This document shows, piece after piece, positions 1 to 8,743 of a stretch of DNA of 11,148 nt (positions are counted from its first letter, which is position 1; every line of letters begins with the position of its first letter). Under the pieces are notes generated by a model. It searched no databases. It was not told the origin of the DNA and was given only the letters and a program-made list of their open reading frames with translations. The stretch covers positions 1 through 11,148 of the forward strand of contig PQAQ01000258.1 in NCBI GenBank assembly GCA_003105305.1. Direction: 5' to 3'. Source of the DNA: Candidatus Methylomirabilota bacterium (GTDB taxonomy: Bacteria > Methylomirabilota > Methylomirabilia > Methylomirabilales > Methylomirabilaceae). The position numbers and the translations under genes were made by a program.

Positions 1-330
1 CGCCAGCCGTTGACGGGGCCAGCGCTGTTCGGGGATGACGTCGAGGATCCGATGCCAGGCGACGGCGGCCTCATCCCAGCGCTTGACTCGTTCAAGAAGA
101 TCGCCGAGCGTCACGAACGTATCCAGGTTAGTTCGTTGTACAGGGGCAGAAGAAAGCGCGCGATACATGCGCATGGTCCGAAGGAGGTTCGGGGTCTCTG
201 CTTGCGCAAGGCGCTGGAGTTCGATCTCGTGCCGATAGATCCACTGGAAGCCTCCCCAGAGTACGGCGGCGTAGATACACGCCACAAGGCTCATCGCCCA
301 TCGGTTTTTGATCAATTCGATGGCGTTCAT
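1..330 (-). CDS. Membrane-anchored TPR-like protein, 3'-truncated by window edge
   Basis: An open frame starts with ATG at 330-328 and stays open for 110 codons to the left edge, so its C-terminus is outside the window. The N-terminus has one hydrophobic segment at about residues 13-31 (SLVACIYAAVLWGGFQWIY) after a short, mildly basic leader. This suggests a single-pass inner-membrane anchor with the rest in the periplasm. Residues about 67-105 read like a tetratricopeptide helix pair (LGDLLERVKRWDEAAVAWHR). The start codon overlaps the stop of the upstream cellulose synthase (ATGA), so the two are almost certainly co-transcribed and translationally coupled. A role in cellulose synthesis or export is inferred from this coupling; TPR proteins such as BcsC occur in cellulose operons, but this is not recognisably BcsC or BcsB. 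Confidence is high that it is a gene and low on function. Confidence 0.72.
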   Translation of the reverse strand, partial: MNAIELIKNRWAMSLVACIYAAVLWGGFQWIYRHEIELQRLAQAETPNLLRTMRMYRALSSAPVQRTNLDTFVTLGDLLERVKRWDEAAVAWHRILDVIPEQRWPRQRLA

Positions 331-2450
331 GGCTGGTGTTCGGCGTCCAGCGGGCGACAGGAGTGCGAGTTGGGCGAGGCGGTCTCGGAAATGACCGGTA
401 CGCTGATCGGCATGCTTGGTGTGGGGTGTCGGCGTTGCCGGAGACGGCGCCAGGCGGCCAGCAGTCTTGTGGAGGATGACGGTGTCGCCTCGGCGCGTTG
501 GAGGAATGTGGGCAACATTCGATTGAAGCAAAATGTGGTAATGATGTCGAGTTGCGCTTGGGTGAGGTTGATGAATTGCACACCGTATCGGAACGGCCCC
601 TCGGTTGACGTAAAACCTTTCTGGACATACCGAACAATTCCGTGACAGGTGATGGCCTGGGATCCCAGGTGGAGGCGGAGGTGTACGGGATCGCCGACAG
701 GGAGGGCTGAAGGGGTAATCAGCGCTACGCCCGTATCGCTGACGTCGGCAGTAACGCCCTGGCCGTGCAGAGTTCCGTGATGAGACTCGGCGGTATAATC
801 AACTGGAATAGCACCCTCAAACCTGAACGCCTGGCGACGGTAGAGCGGTGCGGTAACCGTGGCGACAGCAAGAGCGGCTAACACGCCGTTGTTGAGGGCC
901 CAGAAGATGGCCATGGCGAGCCCGAGTCGGTCGCGCGAGATGGAGTAGAACCATTTGAGCGCCCCCCATTCGACGCCCGCAAAGCAGAGCGCAATAATTG
1001 TCAGTTGCGGGGCCAAACCTTGCAGACCCGAATGTTGGCCGGCTCCCTTGCCGGTCACGACAAATCGCGCCTTTCGTCGGAACGGACTCTTGACGATAGC
1101 TTTGATGAGGACAAAAAAGTTGAGCATGTGGGAGATCTCATCGCCGAACAGCCTGGTGTGACCGCGACTGACAATCTTGATGCTGCTGATGACGACCGCC
1201 AGGAACAGTCCGTATCGCCAGATGAGCGGCCAATCGAACGGATCGATCGGGTACCGGCCGGTCAGCAGCATGATGGCCGGTGCGATGAAATAGATCAGTT
1301 TGGGAAGTCCGATAAGCCAACTGAAGACCGAGGCGAAAAAGCAGATGCGTTGCGGGAGGGTCAGCCCCTTGGTCCATAACGGATTCTCAACGAAGAGTAG
1401 GGCGATGTTGCCCTGGGCCCACCGAAGCTTCTGGGTGTGATAGTTTTTCAGGTCGTTGGCGGCCAGCCCATTGGAGAGCGGTTCGTTGTGGTAAAGACCG
1501 CGCCAACCTTTCTTGTAAATTCGGACGCTGGTATGCAGATCCTCCGTGATCGTTTCAACGGCAAACCCTCCGATATCTTCTAACGCCCGTCGTCGGAATA
1601 CGGCCGAGGTCCCGACAAAGAAGCTGGAGTTCCAGTAGTCTCGAGCGGGCATCATGAGGCGAAAGAAGACGTCCTGCTCGGTCCAGCGCTCTCGTTTTGT
1701 CACGTTGAACCGGAACGTCAACGAGTCGGTGTTGTAGAAATGCTGGGGTGTTTGGACAAAAGCAAGCCTTGAATCGGAAAAGTAGCCGAGCGTGGTATCG
1801 AGAAAGTGTGGTTGCGGGACAAAGTCCGCATCGAAAACGGCGACAAACTCTCCGCTGGAGACCGGGAGGGCATGATTCAGATTGCCGGCCTTGGCGTGCG
1901 CGTGTTCGGTTCGCGCGACGTATTCGCATCCAAGCTCTGCAGCAAGGGCTGCGCACTCGGGTCTGGTTCCGTCGTCCAGGATGTAGGTCGTATGGGGGTA
2001 GGTCATCTGGAGACAGCCAATCACCGTTTTTCTCAACAGACTGATATCTTCTTTGTAGGTGGGGATAAAGACGTCGACCGCGAGACCCGGAGGGGCCGGT
2101 GATGGCGTGCGGTGAATCGGGCGCCAGAGCTGGAAGAAGTAGAGCGCGAGAGAGATGAAGCCGTGAAGTTCGGCGTAGTAGAAGACGACTGAAAACGTCA
2201 GGGCGTCATGGTTAATGGTGTACAACAGCCGATAGACGAGGTAGTACAGGTAGACCGCGAGGGTGAGGACCATGACGGTCTGGCGGAATCGTAATGCGGG
2301 TGCATGGAAAGCGTACGGAAGCATGAGACGCGCTTCAGGGATCGGAACAGAGGGCGGTATCGATGCGCGCGACGGAGTCGTCCGCAACGAGAATGGGCAT
2401 GGAAAAGGGTGTGTAGCCGTGCGCAGTCTCCATGACGAGGAATATATCAT
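327..2450 (-). CDS. bcsA: Cellulose synthase catalytic subunit (GT2) with C-terminal PilZ domain
   Basis: This inner-membrane processive glycosyltransferase would polymerise UDP-glucose into beta-1,4-glucan and pass it across the membrane. Counting from the ATG at 2450 (707 aa), two N-terminal membrane helices (about 58-109) precede the GT2 domain. The domain shows [20 protein letters not shown] (207-209), TED (302-304) and QKLRW (340-344, the QxxRW motif). More helices follow at about 369-398, 409-427, 483-504 and 509-532. FVVTGKG (463-469) matches the BcsA gating-loop FxVTxK motif. The PilZ domain has RQAFR (RxxxR, 539-543) and DVSDTG (569-574), the c-di-GMP-binding signatures, so allosteric activation by c-di-GMP is expected. 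The last ~50 residues are low-complexity. The start is uncertain: TTG at 2453 and ATG at 2450 lack a Shine-Dalgarno and sit beside a U9 run. The first ~43 residues are Ser/Pro/Arg-rich, so ATG at 2324 (665 aa) is a serious alternative. The downstream gene overlaps by 4 nt. Confidence 0.93.
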   Translation of the reverse strand: MIYSSSWRLRTATHPFPCPFSLRTTPSRASIPPSVPIPEARLMLPYAFHAPALRFRQTVMVLTLAVYLYYLVYRLLYTINHDALTFSVVFYYAELHGFISLALYFFQLWRPIHRTPSPAPPGLAVDVFIPTYKEDISLLRKTVIGCLQMTYPHTTYILDDGTRPECAALAAELGCEYVARTEHAHAKAGNLNHALPVSSGEFVAVFDADFVPQPHFLDTTLGYFSDSRLAFVQTPQHFYNTDSLTFRFNVTKRERWTEQDVFFRLMMPARDYWNSSFFVGTSAVFRRRALEDIGGFAVETITEDLHTSVRIYKKGWRGLYHNEPLSNGLAANDLKNYHTQKLRWAQGNIALLFVENPLWTKGLTLPQRICFFASVFSWLIGLPKLIYFIAPAIMLLTGRYPIDPFDWPLIWRYGLFLAVVISSIKIVSRGHTRLFGDEISHMLNFFVLIKAIVKSPFRRKARFVVTGKGAGQHSGLQGLAPQLTIIALCFAGVEWGALKWFYSISRDRLGLAMAIFWALNNGVLAALAVATVTAPLYRRQAFRFEGAIPVDYTAESHHGTLHGQGVTADVSDTGVALITPSALPVGDPVHLRLHLGSQAITCHGIVRYVQKGFTSTEGPFRYGVQFINLTQAQLDIITTFCFNRMLPTFLQRAEATPSSSTRLLAAWRRLRQRRHPTPSMPISVPVISETASPNSHSCRPLDAEHQP

Positions 2451-2482
2451 CAAAAAAAAACGGAAAGAATTAGAGATAATCG

Positions 2483-2512
2483 TTGTCGGTGCAGTTCAAC
2501 CTCGCGTACAAT
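2483..2512 (+). promoter_or_regulatory. Candidate sigma70-type promoter for acs
   Basis: TTGTCG (2483-2488) and TACAAT (2507-2512, five of six matches to TATAAT) are separated by 18 bp. Transcription would start near 2519, about 50 nt before the preferred acs start. It lies in the ~120-bp divergent region with the cellulose synthase gene. No equally good promoter was found on the minus strand; TTGAAC followed by an AT-rich stretch is only weakly plausible there. Confidence 0.45.
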
Positions 2513-2570
2513 CATCACCCGGGCAAACCGTTCAAAGGGTCGTAGAAGGGTACAAACGATGGAGGAGCGC

Positions 2571-4520
2571 ATGGCCCAAACCAAGAGCCAAGGCGATAAC
2601 GCGAATGCCACGCCCGTGAAGGAGCGACGAACATTTAAGCCGCCCAAGGCGTTTGTCGAGCGGGCGGTTGTCCATCGGGCCTCCATCTACCGGACGGCGT
2701 CGAAAGATCCGGCGGCATTCTGGGAGCGCCAGGCAAAAGCCCTTCACTGGTTCAAACCGTGGAGACGGGCGCTGCAGTGGAAGGCGCCGCATGCGAAATG
2801 GTTTATCGGCGGCAAGCTCAACGTCGCCTACAACTGTCTCGACCGACATGTGGGCGGCCCGCTGCGCACGAAGGCCGCCCTGATCTGGGAGGGCGAGCCG
2901 GGCGACACACGAACCTTCACCTATTGGGATCTGTATCGCGAGGTCAATCGCTTTGCGGCGGCTTTACGGCAGCACGGCGTCAAGAAAGGGGATCGGATTA
3001 CCATCTATATGCCGATGATCCCGGAGGTCGTCATTGCGATGCTGGCGTGCGCGCGCATCGGCGCGCCCCACAGCGTCATCTTCGGCGGCTTCTCACCCGA
3101 GGCGGTCCGGGACCGGATCCTTGACGCCGGTTCGTCCCTCGTGATCACGGCTGACGGCGGCTACCGCCGCGGCGCAATCGTTCCGCTTAAAAAGAACGCC
3201 GACATTGCGCTGCAGGCCTGTCCGGGCGTCAAGACGGTGATTGTGGTGAGGCGGACCGGACAGGCCGTCGAGATGCAGCCGGGCCGGGATGTCTGGTGGG
3301 CCGATTTTATCGGGGATGCGTCGGCCAGATGCGCCCCGGAGATCATGGACGCCGAAGACATGCTCTTCCTCCTGTACACCTCCGGATCGACCGGCAAGCC
3401 GAAAGGGGTAATCCATACGACGGGCGGCTACCTGACCGGGGTGGTCACGACACATAAGTGGGTCTTCGATCTTCAGGACGACGACGTCTACTGGTGCACG
3501 GCAGACGTCGGTTGGGTCACGGGTCATTCCTACGTCGTCTATGGGCCGCTGGCCAACGGGGCCACGACGGTCATGTACGAGGGAAGTCCGGACTGTCCCG
3601 ACAAGGATCGCTTCTGGCGCATCATTGAAAAACACGGAATCACGATCTGCTACACCGCGCCGACGGCGATCCGCACCTTCATGAAGTGGGGTGAAGAATA
3701 TCCGAAGCGTTGCGATCTTTCGAGCCTTCGCCTACTCGGCTCCGTCGGCGAGCCGATCAATCCCGAGGCATGGATCTGGTACTGGCGGGTCATCGGCGGC
3801 GGCCGCTGTCCGGTCGTGGACACCTGGTGGCAGACGGAAACCGGTCACATCCTGATCACGCCGCTTCCGGGGATTACGACGCTCAAGCCCGGCTCTGCCG
3901 CCCGACCCTTTCCTGGGATCGACGCTGAGGTGGTGGATGAGCGCGGCAGGCCAGCGGCGACCGGCTGCCTTGTGCTTCGTCAGCCCTGGCCCGGCATGCT
4001 CCGCGGGATCTGGGGCGATCCGGACCGCTTCATCAAGGAATACTGGTCACGGTACCAGGGGATCTACTTCACCGGCGACGGGGCCGGCCGTGACAAGGAC
4101 GGCGATTTCTGGCTGCTCGGTCGCATCGACGACGTGATGAACGTCTCCGGCCATCGTGTCTCGACGGTAGAGGTCGAGTCCGCCCTCGTAGATCATCCCG
4201 GCGTCGCCGAGGCGGCCGTGATCGGTCGTAGCCACGAGATCAAGGGGCAGGCTATTGCCGCCTTCGTCACCATCCGGAACGGCATCAGACCCACCCCGGA
4301 CCTTCAGGCGGAGATCAAGGCGCATGTCGCCAGGAAGATCGGCGCCTTTGCCAGGCCGGACGATCTGATCTTTACGGCGGAGCTGCCGAAGACCCGAAGC
4401 GGGAAGATTATGCGCCGACTGCTTCGCGATATCGCCGAAGGCCGCGCGCTGGGCGATACGACGACGTTGGCGGACGCTAACGTCGTGGCTGAACTGAAGG
4501 CCGGGTACGGAGAGCAGTAG
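2571..4520 (+). CDS. acs: Acetyl-CoA synthetase (AMP-forming acetate-CoA ligase)
   Basis: This cytoplasmic enzyme converts acetate, ATP and CoA to acetyl-CoA, AMP and PPi through an acetyl-adenylate, feeding acetate into central metabolism. From the ATG at 2571 it is 649 aa, the normal Acs length (~650). Adenylate-forming motifs appear in order: [11 protein letters not shown] (269-279, phosphate loop), DTWWQTETG (417-425), [13 protein letters not shown] (about 499-511), [12 protein letters not shown] (518-529) and [11 protein letters not shown] (606-616). Lys612 in the last motif is the catalytic lysine and, in studied Acs enzymes, the site of regulatory acetylation. WVTGHSY and the WW pair match the small acyl pocket of acetate-specific enzymes, so propionate as main substrate is less likely. 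The start at 2571 was chosen for GGAGG at 2561-2565 with 5-nt spacing; an in-frame ATG at 2559 is possible (653 aa). It is monocistronic here, divergent from the cellulose synthase and convergent with the lipoprotein gene. Confidence 0.96.
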   Translation: MAQTKSQGDNANATPVKERRTFKPPKAFVERAVVHRASIYRTASKDPAAFWERQAKALHWFKPWRRALQWKAPHAKWFIGGKLNVAYNCLDRHVGGPLRTKAALIWEGEPGDTRTFTYWDLYREVNRFAAALRQHGVKKGDRITIYMPMIPEVVIAMLACARIGAPHSVIFGGFSPEAVRDRILDAGSSLVITADGGYRRGAIVPLKKNADIALQACPGVKTVIVVRRTGQAVEMQPGRDVWWADFIGDASARCAPEIMDAEDMLFLLYTSGSTGKPKGVIHTTGGYLTGVVTTHKWVFDLQDDDVYWCTADVGWVTGHSYVVYGPLANGATTVMYEGSPDCPDKDRFWRIIEKHGITICYTAPTAIRTFMKWGEEYPKRCDLSSLRLLGSVGEPINPEAWIWYWRVIGGGRCPVVDTWWQTETGHILITPLPGITTLKPGSAARPFPGIDAEVVDERGRPAATGCLVLRQPWPGMLRGIWGDPDRFIKEYWSRYQGIYFTGDGAGRDKDGDFWLLGRIDDVMNVSGHRVSTVEVESALVDHPGVAEAAVIGRSHEIKGQAIAAFVTIRNGIRPTPDLQAEIKAHVARKIGAFARPDDLIFTAELPKTRSGKIMRRLLRDIAEGRALGDTTTLADANVVAELKAGYGEQ

Positions 4521-4566
4521 CGGAAGCCCAGTGCCATGTATCTGAAATCCGTTGCATATTTTTAGA

Positions 4567-4655
4567 CGTCATTCCGGCCAAGCCCGCAACGCGGGCGCGA
4601 GCCGGAATCCAGAGAATTGCGTGAGTTCTGGATTCCCGCTTTCGCGGGAATGACG
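4567..4655. repeat. 89-bp palindromic interspersed repeat (REP/MITE-like)
   Basis: The element is bounded by the 9-bp inverted ends CGTCATTCC (4567-4575) and GGAATGACG (4647-4655). Inside are two nested hairpins. The left one pairs ATTCCGGC (4571-4578) with GCCGGAAT (4601-4608) and encloses GCCCGC-AAC-GCGGGC (4582-4596). The right one is a perfect 8-bp stem, ATTCCCGC-TTTC-GCGGGAAT (4632-4651). The centre has inverted GGAATCCAGA and TTCTGGATTCC. Translating it gives phrases of the SFPRKRES and VIPAKAGIQ type, which I recognise from a repeat scattered between genes in many bacterial genomes. It has no transposase. Lying between convergent stops, it may act as a bidirectional transcription end or mRNA 3' stabiliser, although no T-run follows the hairpins. 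Confidence 0.8.
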
Positions 4656-4706
4656 ACACGGAGAGTGCCGACCTCTACATCGAACTTTTGAGTGGGGCCG
4701 CCAGGA

Positions 4707-5378
4707 TCACTTACGCGTCCAGGCGCCGTTCGGGTGCTGCACCCACCAGCCCGGGCGGGCCGCGTCGCGGCGGATCGACGCAAAGGTTTCGGATGCCTGC
4801 GACTTCACCCTCGCTAGATTCGCCGAGGCGCCCTCCTGCCGGGTGAGTTTCAGGATCGCCTTGGCCATCCCGTTGATCACCACCTCGCGGTCGCTATTCT
4901 CCTCCCGCAGCAGCGCCGCGTCCGCCTCCCCCACCTGGGAGGGGTCAGCGCGAACGACCACCTTCCCATCGTTGGCCTCACCCACCAAGCCGCGGTCTCG
5001 AAGCTGGTTCAGCGTGGGAAGCCGCCGACCGATCCCTTTGTAGGCGGCGATGACCTCCGGATAACTCTTGATCTCCTCCGTAATCCGCCGCGACAGATCG
5101 TCCTGGGCCATCGCTTCGGTGACCAGTGTCAATCGTGAGCTACGCATCATGGCCAACAGTGATTGGCGGTCCTGCTGGAGGTATGATCGTGGCGACTCTG
5201 CCGGCGCCTCCTGCTGCTCCTTCTTCGGCGCTTGCAGCAGCTCCTCCTCCAGCGACTTGTATGCGGACTTGACATCCTTTTCCGGAAAATAGATGTTGAC
5301 GGTAATGTTCGCACAGGCCGCAAAGCTGAGTAGAGCGCTCCAGGCGACCATCACGAGCCGTCCTCGGTAGTTGCGCAT
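4707..5378 (-). CDS. Lipoprotein with C-terminal DUF1318 (YdbL-like) domain and YnbE-like N-terminus
   Basis: The ATG at 5378-5376 was chosen for the strong upstream AGGAGGG (5 nt before the ATG on the minus strand). The frame is open further upstream to 5570, but that part lies over the end of the preceding gene and looks like a shadow. The product is 223 aa. A signal peptide ends in LLSFAAC, giving a likely lipidated Cys22; Ala at +2 does not signal inner-membrane retention, so outer-membrane sorting is expected. ITVNIYFPEKDV follows, resembling the segment after the lipidated Cys of YnbE. Then come a Glu/Lys/Gln-rich linker (about 43-75) and a DUF1318 region (about 120-223) ending WWVQHPNGAWTRK, the typical YdbL-family tail. 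It lies 40 bp downstream of the YdbH-like gene. In E. coli, YdbH and YnbE form an inner-to-outer membrane bridge assisted by YdbL; a comparable role here is inferred. The lipobox has Phe at -3, which is less usual. Confidence 0.85.
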   Translation of the reverse strand: MRNYRGRLVMVAWSALLSFAACANITVNIYFPEKDVKSAYKSLEEELLQAPKKEQQEAPAESPRSYLQQDRQSLLAMMRSSRLTLVTEAMAQDDLSRRITEEIKSYPEVIAAYKGIGRRLPTLNQLRDRGLVGEANDGKVVVRADPSQVGEADAALLREENSDREVVINGMAKAILKLTRQEGASANLARVKSQASETFASIRRDAARPGWWVQHPNGAWTRK

Positions 5379-5418
5379 TCGCTCCCTCCTTACAGGTGAG
5401 GTCCTGAGTGACTGTTGT

Positions 5419-8406
5419 TCACTGACTTGACGCCGTCGAGGCCCTGATCCGCTCGATCGCCTCATTGATGCTCTCAAGCAGGTGGGCGACGCCGATCTTA
5501 TTAAACGTTGGCGAGACCCGAACATCCAGATCCTTGGACCACGGGGTCGCATGAGAGATCTCAAGTTCATGAAAAATCAGGTCGCCCCCTCGTAAGGCGA
5601 CATCCAACACGCCGCGATCATAGCGACGGGGCAGTCCGAACAGGCTGAAATAACGGATTTGCTGCCCGGTCAACTGCTCGATCAGTGCGCGGCTGATCTT
5701 TCGCCCCTCTTTCGGGGAGCTGACGGCCCAGAACCGCGCATTCCCCCGGGCTTGGTTGAGGTCGAACTGCGGGATCGACAGATCGGCCATTCCGTTGATC
5801 TGACCGCTAATATACCCCTTGATCGGCGGAAAGGCATCACAAATCGCCCGCAGGCTGAGTGCCTCCGTGAGGACGGTCAGGGTCATCCCCCCTCCGAGCG
5901 GCTCGACCGCGCCCCATCCGCTCCATCGTCCGCCCCAGGACTCAAAGGCGAACCGCTGTATCGCGATTCGACCGTCGGACGACGCAAGGGCAATCTCGAT
6001 GTCGCGGAGCTCAATCGGATCGTAGCGGAGCGAGCCGATCGTCAGCGAGGCGGGGGCCGTGGTCGGCATGGTCGACAGATGTTGTAAGGCCGCCCGGTAT
6101 TCCTGTTCTGAAAGCCGACGTGGAGGGGTCGAGCCTTGATCGACCTGTCGCGCGCCCATCGAATCGATCCGGCCCTGCAATGGGATCATGCCGGTCACGT
6201 GATCGATGCGAAATGCGTCGGCGCCGATGCCGATGTCTTGCATGGCAACCGCCCCGTGATAGTCGGTACCGGTCAGCTCCAGATCGGCTCGAAATCGACC
6301 GGCAAGATGGGTTGTCTCAGGCGGGCTTCCCGTCAGGGCGGCCAGCGTCGGGCGCAGCGCAGCGACCTCAGTCCACGGGACGGCCAGGCGGATGCGGTCG
6401 CTGCCGCGGTCGCCTCCGCCAAGCGGCAGACTGCCCGCGAGGATGAACGCGAGCCCTCCGTCCTCACGAAGCGTCGTCTCGGGAATAGTCAGCAGGCCGT
6501 GATCGAGCGCAAACGGGATTAAGCCGCGCCATCTCATGATCGGCGCCGCCGGCTCAATCGGATCCCGTGCCGAGTTGAATGAGAGGCGTCGAATCGTGAC
6601 CGTGCCGTTGCCGACCGGGGGTTGCGACCTGCTCAATGTCGCGTCGGCGGACAGTTCGGCATCGAGCGCGATCCCACGCGCCTGAGCCGCCTTGTCAGCG
6701 GGGCCGAACAGCGACTGGAGATGAAGGCCGCGTACCGACAGCGCCACGCGCGCCTGCTGCATGGGCGCGCTTTTCAGGAAGGAAGCCTGGCCTTGGACCT
6801 CCCCATCACCGATGGCCGTATGAAACTCAGGGATGCCGACATGACGAGGGTCGAGGTCGAACCTGACTGCGAGCGAGCGCAGGCGTCGACCGCCGAGGTC
6901 GGCCTGTTTGACGCCCAGCATCCCGTCAAGATTCTGCCCCGACAGTCCGGCGCCTCTGATGCTTATCACAGCGTCCTGAAGCGTTGCCCTGATGTCTGCA
7001 GCAGTCGCGAGCAGCCCGATCGATCGGCCGTCGATCTCCGCGTTCCACGGACGACCCGCGCCCGGCCACCGGATGCGGATGGACGGATCGACGAGTCCGG
7101 TGATGGCGATTCCGCTGTCAGCCCAACGGGAGAGTTGTGCGAGGAGGGCCGGCTCGATCCGCAACTCAGTTGTTGTCAGATCGAGACCGTCGCGTCCCCA
7201 TCGACGTCCGCTCCCTTTGACGGCGATCCGCCCCCCGGGGATCGATATGCGCAGATCCTCGGCGGTCACGTCGCCGGTTGTCGGATCGACAGAGAGAGAG
7301 GCGTGGAGCGAGGGATCGTCGTACCGCCGCCCGAGCAGCTCCAACGCCTGCCCTCGCAGTGCCCACTGCAGTCGGAGCTTACCCCCCATAGACTGAAGAT
7401 CGATGTCTCCGGTCACCCCGGTTGCCCGAGACCGGTGGGCGGGAAGGGGCACGTCGCCGTCTTTCACTGTGGCGGCAACCTGCCCCTCGGGCAGGTTGGG
7501 CCAGCGACCGGACAGTGTGGCCGGCCGGCCGGCTAATGCCCCCTTCAAGGGGGGGAGCCACGAAGCCGGCCATTGCCGCGTCAATGAGCCGAGATCCGCT
7601 CTCCACTCGGCGACGGTGAGCGTATAAGCAAACGGCCAGTCGGCGTACCGAATGGCGCCCGTCCCGCGAGCTATGGCCCCTTCCGTTTCAAACGACCATC
7701 CGGGGATCGTGACGGCGCGATTCGAAAGATCAAGAAGAAACCGCACCATGCCTCGCAGACGGTCATCCTCGATCTGCGCGAGGATCTGTCCTTCACGCGC
7801 ATTCCGTAACGTGCCGCTGATTCGAATCGATCGTCTGTCGGCAGTGATCCGCGCCTGCATCTCGACCAGCATCGGACCGGCCGCCGATCCCAGCGTCACG
7901 CTGATATCGGTCGCCCGGTAGTCGCCGATCTGGATCGCGCCGTCCGCAATGGAGACCCGGGGAAACTGCAAAGGGGTGGGCGTGGGCCGGGCGGCAGGCG
8001 GCAGGCGCCGCTGGACCTCCTGAGCCAATGCTGAAAGATTCCACCTACCGTCATTCAGTTGTCTGATCAGCAGTTCCGGGCCATCGATCCGTACCTCTGC
8101 CGGCATGACCTGACGCGCCCGGATCAGTCCGGATATCGTCAGCGTGGCAGCAAGGCGTTTGACCCGCAGGGCCACGTCCTGGCCGCCCGGATCGAAGACA
8201 ATAAGATGGTCAATCACAAGATCGGTCGTCAGATTCGAGTGGGGGCGGATATGGGCCTGCCCGATGGCGCAGCGAATCCCGTACGGCGTACAGCCGAACC
8301 GCTGGAGGAGGGTCGGCAGAGCGAGTGTCAGCAACAGCAGGCCGACGACGATCAAGGTTGTTACCCCCAGCAGGACAACCGCCAGCTTTGATAAAAGCGT
8401 TCTCAA
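5419..8406 (-). CDS. ydbH: YdbH-like AsmA-superfamily intermembrane lipid-transport protein
   Basis: The 995-aa product has one N-terminal membrane helix (about 8-32) followed by a long, beta-rich periplasmic body. The early region (VRIDGPELLIRQLNDGRWNL) is of the AsmA/TamB type. The C-terminal part holds the YdbH-type domain, including LRAICDAFPPIKGYISGQI (about 852-870) and GRKISRALIEQLTGQQIRYF (about 901-920), and ends near a segment with SPTFNKIGVAHLLESINEAI. E. coli YdbH is somewhat shorter (~880 aa). Family members are thought to form a hydrophobic groove carrying phospholipids from inner to outer membrane, redundantly with TamB and YhdP. The downstream DUF1318 lipoprotein, 40 bp away, strongly supports YdbH over a generic AsmA protein. 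The start is TTG at 8406-8404 with GGAG about 10 nt upstream; an in-frame stop lies further upstream and no ATG competes nearby. A CCCCCTTCAAGGGGGGG stretch at 7539-7555 lies within the frame without disrupting it. Confidence 0.85.
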   Translation of the reverse strand: MRTLLSKLAVVLLGVTTLIVVGLLLLTLALPTLLQRFGCTPYGIRCAIGQAHIRPHSNLTTDLVIDHLIVFDPGGQDVALRVKRLAATLTISGLIRARQVMPAEVRIDGPELLIRQLNDGRWNLSALAQEVQRRLPPAARPTPTPLQFPRVSIADGAIQIGDYRATDISVTLGSAAGPMLVEMQARITADRRSIRISGTLRNAREGQILAQIEDDRLRGMVRFLLDLSNRAVTIPGWSFETEGAIARGTGAIRYADWPFAYTLTVAEWRADLGSLTRQWPASWLPPLKGALAGRPATLSGRWPNLPEGQVAATVKDGDVPLPAHRSRATGVTGDIDLQSMGGKLRLQWALRGQALELLGRRYDDPSLHASLSVDPTTGDVTAEDLRISIPGGRIAVKGSGRRWGRDGLDLTTTELRIEPALLAQLSRWADSGIAITGLVDPSIRIRWPGAGRPWNAEIDGRSIGLLATAADIRATLQDAVISIRGAGLSGQNLDGMLGVKQADLGGRRLRSLAVRFDLDPRHVGIPEFHTAIGDGEVQGQASFLKSAPMQQARVALSVRGLHLQSLFGPADKAAQARGIALDAELSADATLSRSQPPVGNGTVTIRRLSFNSARDPIEPAAPIMRWRGLIPFALDHGLLTIPETTLREDGGLAFILAGSLPLGGGDRGSDRIRLAVPWTEVAALRPTLAALTGSPPETTHLAGRFRADLELTGTDYHGAVAMQDIGIGADAFRIDHVTGMIPLQGRIDSMGARQVDQGSTPPRRLSEQEYRAALQHLSTMPTTAPASLTIGSLRYDPIELRDIEIALASSDGRIAIQRFAFESWGGRWSGWGAVEPLGGGMTLTVLTEALSLRAICDAFPPIKGYISGQINGMADLSIPQFDLNQARGNARFWAVSSPKEGRKISRALIEQLTGQQIRYFSLFGLPRRYDRGVLDVALRGGDLIFHELEISHATPWSKDLDVRVSPTFNKIGVAHLLESINEAIERIRASTASSQ

Positions 8407-8470
8407 TAGTGCCGGACTCCGCAGAAAGGGATGGACCCGACTTCAGCGCAACGATACGTAAAGCGAGCAA

Positions 8471-8500
8471 ATAATAGCAAAGAAAATCTGATAGCAGTAC
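8471..8500 (-). promoter_or_regulatory. Candidate extended -10 promoter for the ydbH-like operon
   Basis: On the minus strand TGCTATTAT (8479-8471) matches the extended -10 form TGnTATAAT with one mismatch. A -35 element at the right distance is poor (TACTGC at 8499-8494), as is common for extended -10 promoters. Transcription would begin near 8464, leaving a leader of about 60 nt. Confidence 0.35.
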
Positions 8501-8633
8501 TCCGATGATTGTCCTCTGCAGAACGCAGCGGACATCCTCGATCATAGACGGATCGAATGATGACAATAGGTGTTACCTTTATTGGCATATGAGCAGCGCT
8601 ACGTTCGACAACATAGAGAAGCGAGAAAGATTC

Positions 8634-8661
8634 TTGACAATTGTACCAATATCGCTAAGAT
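8634..8661 (+). promoter_or_regulatory. Sigma70-type promoter of the response-regulator gene
   Basis: A perfect -35 TTGACA (8634-8639) is followed after 16 bp by TAAGAT (8656-8661, four of six matches). Transcription would start near 8668, giving a leader of about 70 nt. The palindrome ACAATTGT (8637-8644) overlaps the -35 and could be an operator. Confidence 0.6.
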
Positions 8662-8713
8662 AAATGCATAGTTAAGCGGTATCTCACATCGTTGACTGGT
8701 AACGGGGGAGTGT

Positions 8714-8743
8714 ATGGTGCCTGGCGAGAGGGCGATTCCGTGA
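8714..8743 (+). CDS. Putative 9-codon leader peptide overlapping the regulator start
   Basis: An ATG at 8714 has the Shine-Dalgarno-like GGGGGAG (8704-8710) at short spacing and encodes MVPGERAIP. Its stop TGA (8741-8743) overlaps the GTG start of the regulator in a GTGA arrangement. This could couple translation of the regulator to the leader. It is very short and may be chance. Confidence 0.3.
   Translation: MVPGERAIP

Larger units (their letters stand above)
8407..8739. other. Divergent intergenic region between the ydbH-like operon and the response regulator
   Basis: This stretch is clearly more AT-rich than its flanks. I find no convincing gene in it apart from a 9-codon leader ORF (8714-8743). 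It holds the extended -10 promoter for the minus strand, the sigma70-type promoter for the plus strand, and an ACAATTGT palindrome (8637-8644) overlapping that promoter's -35. No tRNA or riboswitch fold was recognised. Confidence 0.6.

Noticed and set aside
2335..2400. Minus-strand out-of-frame stretch [17 protein letters not shown] resembling the start of a receiver domain
   Set aside because: Only about 20 residues before a stop, no Shine-Dalgarno, and no further receiver motifs in any frame; most likely chance similarity rather than a response-regulator remnant.
3093..3635. Minus-strand open frame of 180 codons inside acs
   Set aside because: acs is intact with all motifs through this region; the antisense frame has no recognisable domain or ribosome-binding site.
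4477..4783. Small minus-strand ORFs with SFPRKRES and VIPAKAGIQ phrases
   Set aside because: These are translations of the palindromic interspersed repeat at 4567-4655, not genes.
6622..7536. Long plus-strand open frame (304 codons) opposite the ydbH-like gene
   Set aside because: It lies wholly within the 995-aa YdbH-like coding region on the opposite strand. Its composition (Arg/Pro/Gln-rich, no domain) is typical of an antisense shadow in GC-rich DNA.
7539..7555. CCCCCTTCAAGGGGGGG palindrome, considered as a terminator or frameshift site
   Set aside because: It sits inside the YdbH-like coding frame, which continues unbroken on both sides, and no T-run follows.
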